Origin: Paenibacillus sp. MMS20-IR301
GTDB taxonomy: Bacteria > Bacillota > Bacilli > Paenibacillales > Paenibacillaceae
Length of the DNA stretch: 64,000 nucleotides
Reading direction: 5' to 3'
Assembly: GCF_032302195.1 (NCBI RefSeq)
Contig: NZ_CP135275.1
Location: forward strand, 1,674,001 to 1,738,000
Shown here: in pieces, positions 58,127 through 64,000 of the stretch
Layout of the letters: every line of letters starts with the position of its first letter
How positions within the stretch are numbered: position 1 is the first letter of the stretch
The notes under the pieces: model-generated
Database searches by the model: none
The model's input: only the letters and a program-made list of their open reading frames with translations
What the model was told of the DNA's origin: nothing
Made by a program: the position numbers and the translations under genes

Positions 58127-60352
58127 ATGAACCTCTTGCAATATGTAAATCCGCTGCAGGGCACCGCTTCAACTTATGAATATTCTAACGGCAACACGCT
58201 TCCGCTGGTCGCCCGGCCCTTCGGCATGGCAGCCTGGAGCGCGCAGACCCAGGAGGCCGGAGGCGGCTGGTTCTTCCATCCCTCGCACCGCCGGTTCGAG
58301 GGCATCCGGCTGACCCATCAGCCCAGTCCCTGGATTGGCGATTATGGCCATCTGACTCTCCTTCCGCAAACCGGACCGCTTGCCATTGCCGCAGCGCAGC
58401 GCTCATCGTCCTTCCGGCCTGAAGAAATGCTGGTGCAGCCGGATTACTTCCGGATCAGGCTCCGGCGCTACGAAACCTTGCTGGAGCTGACCCCCACCGA
58501 GCGCTGCGCCAGCATCCGGATGACCTTCGGAAGGGGAGAAGCCGGGCGGGTCATCATTGCTCCTTTTGCCGGAGAATCCTCGTTTCAAATAGACACGAGC
58601 GGCGGAAGAATGACCGGCTATACCCGGGCAAACAGCGGGGGAGTTCCCTCCAATTACGCCATGTACTTTGTACTGGAATGGGACTGTGACACGGATGCGG
58701 AGGGTTCCGGCCTCTTCGATCAGTATTTTGAGCCTTCCCCTGACTTGTCCGGAACAGGTGAGCGGTTTGGTGCCTATATTGGCCTCCGGCCTCCGGAGTC
58801 CGGTCAAGTCAACCTTAGAATCGGCACCTCCTTCATTAGTATTGAGCAGGCAGAGGTCAATCTGGCCCGGGAAATCGGCACAAGCTCCTTCGATGAGGTC
58901 CGGGTGGAAGCGGCTGGGGTCTGGAATGGAATGCTGAACCGGATACAGGTGGAGGACCGGAATGAGGAGCGGATCAGGACCTTCTATACCTGCATGTACC
59001 GTGTCTGCCTCTTTCCCCGAGTGTGGCATGAATTCACCGCCGGGGAAGAGATGGTGCATTACAGCCCCTATAACGGAAAGGTTACCGCTGGCCCGATGTA
59101 TTGCGATAACGGCTTCTGGGATACCTTCCGCACCTCGTATCCTTTATTCAGCCTGCTGTTTCCCTCACGGCTGGGTGAGATCCTGGAGAGCTACGTCAAT
59201 GCTTACAAGGAGGGCGGCTGGATGCCCAAATGGTCCTCTCCAGGTGAGCGCAGTGCGATGCCCGGCACCCTGATTGATGCCGTGTTTGCAGATGCCTATG
59301 TGAAGGGGATTGAAGGATTTGATGTTGAAGCTGCCTATGAAGGGCTGCTGAAGCATGCCCTGCAGGCCGCAGAGGATCCGCAGCTGGGAAGAAAAGGTTA
59401 TGCGGCCTATGAGCAGTATGGCTACCTGCCCGCGGATCAATTCCATGAAAGTGTCAGCAATACGCTGGATTATGTGTATGGAGACTTCTGTATTGCGCAG
59501 CTGGCGCAGGGTCTCGGTAAAGAGGAGCAGTATAAGCTATTCATAAGCCGTGCTGCCAACTATACGAAGCTGCTGGACCCGTCAACAGGCTTCATGCGCG
59601 CCAAAAAGGCGGATGGCAGCTGGGCAGAAGGCTTCGATCCGGTAGAATGGGGCGGTGCTTATTGCGAAGGCAGTGCCTGGCAATGCAGCTGGGCTGTTCC
59701 CCACGACGTTATGGGACTGGCGCAGGCTATGGGCGGCAAGGACGCTCTGCTTGCCCGCCTGGATGAGCTTATGACCGCAAAGCCGGTCTTCCGGGTGGGC
59801 AGCTACGGCTTCGAAATTCATGAGATGTCTGAAATGGCTGCGGTGGATTTCGGCCAATGCGCGATCAGCAACCAGCCCAGCTTTCATATTCCTTACCTGT
59901 TCACCGCACTCGGCTATCCGGAAAGAACCCGGTATTGGACCTCCAGACTGGCCCGCGAATTATTCAGTGCCGCAGAGGATGGTCTGCCCGGAGATGAAGA
60001 CAACGGCAGCCTTTGTGCCTGGTATATTTTCACCTCGCTCGGGATGTATCCGTTATGTCCGGGAGTCCCAGAGTATGTCATCGGCAGACCCTTATATGAC
60101 CGGATAACGGTCCAGCTGGAAAGCGGCAAGCAGATTATGATCGAAGCGGAAGGGGATTCCGCAGAGAATCAACCAGCAGACCCGGATACAGTAAGCCTGA
60201 TCAGCCTGAATGGACAGCCGCATCATTCCTTATTTTTCAGCCATAATCAGCTTACGGCAGGCGCATTGATCCAGCATAAGTTGTCAGATACGCCGGATCA
60301 TCATGCATCTGATGCTAAGAAACTGCCATATTCCCTGTCTTTTCAAAGATAA
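58127..60352 (+). CDS. GH92 family alpha-mannosidase
   Basis: The 741-residue protein matches glycoside hydrolase family 92, whose members are Ca2+-dependent exo-alpha-mannosidases. The N-terminal part starts YVNPLQGTASTYEYSNGNTL and contains PFGMAAWSAQTQ and the HPSHRRFEGIRLTHQPSPW segment. Conserved Gly/Asp-rich stretches follow: YCDNGFWDTFRTSYPLFSLL, AYCEGSAWQCSW and PGDEDNGSLCAW. No signal peptide is seen, so it acts in the cytoplasm on imported oligosaccharides. AAGGAAGGTAATGAACC precedes the ATG. Confidence 0.92.
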   Translation: MNLLQYVNPLQGTASTYEYSNGNTLPLVARPFGMAAWSAQTQEAGGGWFFHPSHRRFEGIRLTHQPSPWIGDYGHLTLLPQTGPLAIAAAQRSSSFRPEEMLVQPDYFRIRLRRYETLLELTPTERCASIRMTFGRGEAGRVIIAPFAGESSFQIDTSGGRMTGYTRANSGGVPSNYAMYFVLEWDCDTDAEGSGLFDQYFEPSPDLSGTGERFGAYIGLRPPESGQVNLRIGTSFISIEQAEVNLAREIGTSSFDEVRVEAAGVWNGMLNRIQVEDRNEERIRTFYTCMYRVCLFPRVWHEFTAGEEMVHYSPYNGKVTAGPMYCDNGFWDTFRTSYPLFSLLFPSRLGEILESYVNAYKEGGWMPKWSSPGERSAMPGTLIDAVFADAYVKGIEGFDVEAAYEGLLKHALQAAEDPQLGRKGYAAYEQYGYLPADQFHESVSNTLDYVYGDFCIAQLAQGLGKEEQYKLFISRAANYTKLLDPSTGFMRAKKADGSWAEGFDPVEWGGAYCEGSAWQCSWAVPHDVMGLAQAMGGKDALLARLDELMTAKPVFRVGSYGFEIHEMSEMAAVDFGQCAISNQPSFHIPYLFTALGYPERTRYWTSRLARELFSAAEDGLPGDEDNGSLCAWYIFTSLGMYPLCPGVPEYVIGRPLYDRITVQLESGKQIMIEAEGDSAENQPADPDTVSLISLNGQPHHSLFFSHNQLTAGALIQHKLSDTPDHHASDAKKLPYSLSFQR

Positions 60353-60472
60353 TCATCCTATTGATTAACAAAAGTTCATCTTCTTAAGAAACGTTCATTT
60401 CCTTCTCTGACCGGCGGTGCAATAATAAGGGCCGGGAGGAGGAGGAAAATCGGGAGTAAGCCTCCTGATAAT

Positions 60473-60487
60473 ATGAAAACGCATACA
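60473..60487 (+). promoter_or_regulatory. cre-like site upstream of the PL8 gene
   Basis: ATGAAAACGCATACA fits the CcpA consensus WTGNAANCGNWNNCW at every position. It lies 36 bases before the PL8 start. Confidence 0.5.
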
Positions 60488-60523
60488 TGAGAAGGTGAAT
60501 CTGAATCGAAGGGGATGGGATGA

Positions 60524-63500
60524 ATGAATAATCTGAGGGCGAGGGTGAGCCTGCTGCTGATTGCCGCAGTAATTGCTTCCTTATTCGGAGCATTGGGGGC
60601 AGGCAAAGTGAGCGCGAATGCGGATGAGTTTGACACGATGAGACATAAGTGGAAGACCGGGCTAACCGGAGGAACGGAGCTAGACAGCTCTGACCCGGAT
60701 ATCGCCTACAAGCTGAATAGCGTAGGCCAGACCAGCTGGGGCACGATGGATAAATCCGCCGCCAGAACTTATCTGTGGAGTGACTTGACCAGTTCTTCAA
60801 GCTCCTCCCAGATCACCGGTGCTTATCTCCGGATTAAGGGCATGGCCCTGGCTTACAGTACACAAGGCTCTGCTCTATATGGCAACGCTGAGCTCAAGAC
60901 AGATATTATCGGTGCACTCGACTGGATGTACACGAACCTGTACAACGAGACCAAGTCCGAATATGACAACTGGTGGGACTGGGAGATCGGCACCCCGCTG
61001 CATCTGAATGACATTGTAGTTCTGATGTATGATGACCTGATGGCCACGCCTCAGAAGATAACCAATTATATGAAGGCTGTCGAGCAATTTTCCCCCGATC
61101 CGGCCAAAGTGAACAAGGGGCAGTATGTTCCGACCGGCGCGAATCTCGTCTGGAAATGCAATATTGTGGCTATGCGCGGGATGATTGTGAAATCTGCAGC
61201 CAAGCTGACAGCGGCCAGAGATGCCTTAACTCCGCTGTTTGATTATGTAACCGAAGGGGACGGCTTCTACGGGGACGGCTCATTCATTCAGCATAATGTG
61301 TATGCCTATACCGGAAGCTACGGAGTAAGCCTGCTGCAGGAGCTGGCAAATGTCTTGTTTCTGCTCAGCGGCTCCCCGTGGGAACCGGTTACTCCCGGCG
61401 TAAGCCATGTGTATCAATGGGTTTATAATGCCTTCGAGCCGGTAATTTATAACGGGGCCATGATGGATATGGTGCGGGGCCGGGCGATATCCAGAAATTA
61501 CGAGCAGGACCAGCTGGTAGGCCATAATACGATTGCCGCCATCATCCGGTTAGCCCAACTGGCCCCAACGGCCGATGCCCAAAGAATGAAATCCATGGTC
61601 AAGGCCTGGATAGGGGCCGATTCACAGTTAAGTTTCTATAAAAATGCAGGGCTAAGTACTGTATTACTGGCCAAAGCAATCATGAACGACAGCAGCATCA
61701 CAGCCAGAGCAGAGAACATACAGACCAAGGTATTTGCAGGCATGGACCGGGCGGTCCATCTGCGGCCCGGCTTCGGCTTCGGGATCAGTATGTCTTCGGG
61801 GCGGGTTGGTACCTATGAATCGACGAATGGTGAGAACCTGAAGGGATGGTATACGGGCGCCGGAATGACTTATCTGTATAATGATGATCTTCAGCAATTC
61901 ACCGACTACTGGCCGACAGTCAATAAATACCGGCTGCCCGGGACAACAGTTGATACGATGCCAAGAACAACGGATGGCGAGGGCGCCGGCTTCCTAAGCC
62001 CCAAGACATGGGCGGGAGGAACAGAGCTGCTCGGGGAATCCGCTACAGTAGGAATGGATCTGAAGGGGTATGGGAGCACCCTAACCGCGAAGAAATCATG
62101 GTTCATGCTGAATGATGAGGTAGTTGCGCTTGGAGCCGGAATCAGCAGCACTGACGGAAGAACGATCGAGACGACGGTTGAGAACCGGATGCTGAACAAA
62201 ACACAGTCCACCCGGGGAATTGATCCGGCGTCTCCGGCAGTTGCACCATCCGGCAGCGAACCCGTCCGACATAAGATCTATGCGGTCAGCGACAGCGGCA
62301 ACGACGGCAATCTTCCTGTGAATACCTATGATAATAATCTGGGCACCAGATGGTCCTCGTCGGGAGACGGCCAGTGGATCCGGTTCGATCTGGGCAAGAC
62401 GCAGCCGGTAGGCTATGTGGGACTTAACTTTTATGTGCAGAGCACCAGATTCACCACATTCGATATTCTGGTATCCGAGGATAACGAGACATGGAATACG
62501 GTATTCAGCGGAAGCTCGAGCATAGTTGATGATTCTGTAATTCAGGTGTTCGACTTCCCGGATGTGGAGGCCAGATATGTGAAGCTTGTCGGTCACGGCA
62601 ACTCCTCGAACCTGTGGAACAGCATCAATGAGCTGCAAATTTATGCTCCCTGCGCAGCAGGGAACCTGATTATCCCGCTGGCAGTAGGACCTGTAAGCCC
62701 GGCCGCAGTAACGGATAGTCTGGGCTCAGCTTCCGTTCCTTCCGTCAAAGATAACGATATCAGTACCTTCTGGAGTGCAGACAGTGACGGGGCATGGCTG
62801 AAATATGACCTGGGAGTAAGTGTTCCGCTAGGCTACACAGGTATAAGCTTCGCGGCGGGCAATGAGCGCAAGTATTCCTTTGATATTGAAACCTCGCCGG
62901 ACAATACGGTCTGGACCGCGGTTTACAGCGGGCAAAGCAGCGGGCTGACTGCTGAGATTCAAGCTTATGCTTTCAACGAGACCACAGCCAGATATGTGAA
63001 ATTCAACTTTCACGGGAATGATCATGACCTCTTAAGCAAGGTCTCAGAAATTCAGCTGTATTCTCCTAACACTCTAGGTCCGGTTCTGGCGCCGCTGCAT
63101 ACGGGGCAGAAGGCGAACGGGGATGAAGAGTTCATCGTCAACGGCACGGCTAAGCCGGCAGCCCTTGGCTGGACGGAGGAAATGGATAACGTCTCTTATG
63201 CCTACCTCGAAGGAACAGGGGGCTATTATTTCCCGCAGCCGGCTACAGTCAAGGGCTTGAGAAGCGCTTCCCAGGGCAGCTGGTCCGAGCTCAATACGGG
63301 AGGCCCGTCGGCTATTTTATCGAAGAATTATTTGACGCTCTGGCTGGATCATGGGGTAAATCCGCTCAATAAAGATTATGCCTATGTCCTGCTCCCGGGC
63401 AAGACCGCGCAAGAGACAGCTGATTACAGCAGCAATCCGGATATTGAGATCCTGTCGAATAATACCAATATCCAGGCGGTACGGGATAAGGTGCAGCATA

Positions 63501-64000
63501 TTACCGGAGCGAACTTCTGGGTGCCGGCTACAGTGGATATGCTGACCGCCTCTAATCCGTCTTCCATAATGCTGAAGGAGGAGAACGGTGTGCTGGATGT
63601 GGCGGTATCCGACCCGGCCCGGCTCCAGAACAAAGTCACCTATGAAATATTCAAAGAAGGGTTAGCGGTTGTTGCCAAAGATCCTACCGTTACCGTTCTT
63701 CAGCTCAGTCCGACCCTCAAATTCGAGGTCAATACCGCAGGCCAGGACGGCAGGTCCCATAAAGTGAAATTCCAGTATGATCCCTCTGTACTGACACCGC
63801 TGCCGGTACCTACACCGCCTCCGGTAACACCTCCGACACCGCCAGTTCCAAGTACAGTAACTTTAGTGGATGATCTGGATGATTTCACCCAGCTCTTCGC
63901 CCGTAGCGCCAATCTGAGCTTTGACCGGGGAGAGGCGGCAACCTTCGGGGGAGATACTTCCCGGCTGATCCGCAGCAAGAACACGAACGATTATATTATT
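60524..64000 (+). CDS. PL8 polysaccharide lyase with two discoidin domains, N-terminal part
   Basis: The frame runs from ATG 60524 (GGGGATGGGATGA before it) to the window edge, at least 1159 residues, with no stop. A signal peptide (about 1-35) makes it secreted. The alpha/alpha-barrel holds NWWDWEIGTPLHLNDI, catalytic-type Asn207, His257 and Tyr266 (nine residues after the His), and RGRAISR at 318-324. The beta-sandwich region begins by residue 560 and resumes near 870 (GGYYFPQPATV). Two F5/8-type C (discoidin/CBM32-like) domains, about 583-706 and 735-849, lie between. A Pro-rich linker follows near 1090. The sequence resembles xanthan lyase more than hyaluronate lyase. Confidence 0.88.
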   Translation, partial: MNNLRARVSLLLIAAVIASLFGALGAGKVSANADEFDTMRHKWKTGLTGGTELDSSDPDIAYKLNSVGQTSWGTMDKSAARTYLWSDLTSSSSSSQITGAYLRIKGMALAYSTQGSALYGNAELKTDIIGALDWMYTNLYNETKSEYDNWWDWEIGTPLHLNDIVVLMYDDLMATPQKITNYMKAVEQFSPDPAKVNKGQYVPTGANLVWKCNIVAMRGMIVKSAAKLTAARDALTPLFDYVTEGDGFYGDGSFIQHNVYAYTGSYGVSLLQELANVLFLLSGSPWEPVTPGVSHVYQWVYNAFEPVIYNGAMMDMVRGRAISRNYEQDQLVGHNTIAAIIRLAQLAPTADAQRMKSMVKAWIGADSQLSFYKNAGLSTVLLAKAIMNDSSITARAENIQTKVFAGMDRAVHLRPGFGFGISMSSGRVGTYESTNGENLKGWYTGAGMTYLYNDDLQQFTDYWPTVNKYRLPGTTVDTMPRTTDGEGAGFLSPKTWAGGTELLGESATVGMDLKGYGSTLTAKKSWFMLNDEVVALGAGISSTDGRTIETTVENRMLNKTQSTRGIDPASPAVAPSGSEPVRHKIYAVSDSGNDGNLPVNTYDNNLGTRWSSSGDGQWIRFDLGKTQPVGYVGLNFYVQSTRFTTFDILVSEDNETWNTVFSGSSSIVDDSVIQVFDFPDVEARYVKLVGHGNSSNLWNSINELQIYAPCAAGNLIIPLAVGPVSPAAVTDSLGSASVPSVKDNDISTFWSADSDGAWLKYDLGVSVPLGYTGISFAAGNERKYSFDIETSPDNTVWTAVYSGQSSGLTAEIQAYAFNETTARYVKFNFHGNDHDLLSKVSEIQLYSPNTLGPVLAPLHTGQKANGDEEFIVNGTAKPAALGWTEEMDNVSYAYLEGTGGYYFPQPATVKGLRSASQGSWSELNTGGPSAILSKNYLTLWLDHGVNPLNKDYAYVLLPGKTAQETADYSSNPDIEILSNNTNIQAVRDKVQHITGANFWVPATVDMLTASNPSSIMLKEENGVLDVAVSDPARLQNKVTYEIFKEGLAVVAKDPTVTVLQLSPTLKFEVNTAGQDGRSHKVKFQYDPSVLTPLPVPTPPPVTPPTPPVPSTVTLVDDLDDFTQLFARSANLSFDRGEAATFGGDTSRLIRSKNTNDYII

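Overview
The window looks like chromosomal DNA of a Paenibacillus-type Firmicute. The G+C content is moderate (roughly 50-55% by eye). Most genes have strong Gly/Ala-rich-region-free AGGAGG-type ribosome binding sites, and GTG and TTG starts are common. The gene content is typical of soil Paenibacillaceae: a YesM/YesN two-component pair beside a CUT1 sugar ABC transporter, tandem M29 aminopeptidases, a Bce-type peptide-sensing module, a bacteriophytochrome, a DUF1836 protein and large polysaccharide-degrading enzymes. No rRNA, tRNA or CRISPR array was seen.

Layout. Bases 1-5.2 kb carry the tail of a methyltransferase, a LysR regulator and a pstSCAB phosphate transporter. Bases 5.3-11.2 kb hold small regulator modules: XRE plus a membrane protein, an MBL-fold hydrolase with a TetR regulator under two palindromic operators, a serine hydrolase, an Lrp regulator and an MFS pump. 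Bases 11.5-21 kb are housekeeping genes: a 57-residue membrane protein, two tandem M29 aminopeptidases, KtrB, VOC and GNAT enzymes, a CNNM/HlyC transporter, a DUF1836 protein and an MFS carrier. Bases 21.5-26.8 kb form a tightly coupled three-gene operon (TerB-N/TerB-C protein, P-loop ATPase, Lhr-like helicase). It matches the composition of the Shango anti-phage system and is the main defence candidate here. Bases 27.2-28.2 kb hold a MerR gene whose start codon sits at the predicted transcription start, plus a membrane protein.

Bases 28.4-34.8 kb encode a sugar-binding lipoprotein, two permeases, and a YesM-type kinase and YesN-type regulator. Bases 34.9-41.1 kb are accessory genes and include one intact insertion sequence with 19-bp inverted repeats and a 5-bp target duplication. 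It landed inside a dispersed intergenic repeat. Bases 41.4-46.9 kb carry a bacteriophytochrome with a degenerate GGDEF domain, an aspartoacylase-like enzyme, and a GntR/YtrA-type regulator with its ABC transporter. Bases 47-57 kb carry a membrane-anchored L7/L12-like protein, a BceRSAB-type module, a MarR regulator with an MFS exporter, and small enzymes.

Bases 57-64 kb are a carbohydrate locus: an AraC regulator divergent from a cytoplasmic GH92 alpha-mannosidase, followed by a secreted PL8 lyase that runs off the window edge. In the PL8 protein two discoidin-type domains are inserted inside the beta-sandwich region. The pairing of a xanthan-lyase-like PL8 with an alpha-mannosidase suggests, but does not prove, use of xanthan or a related mannose- and uronate-containing polysaccharide.
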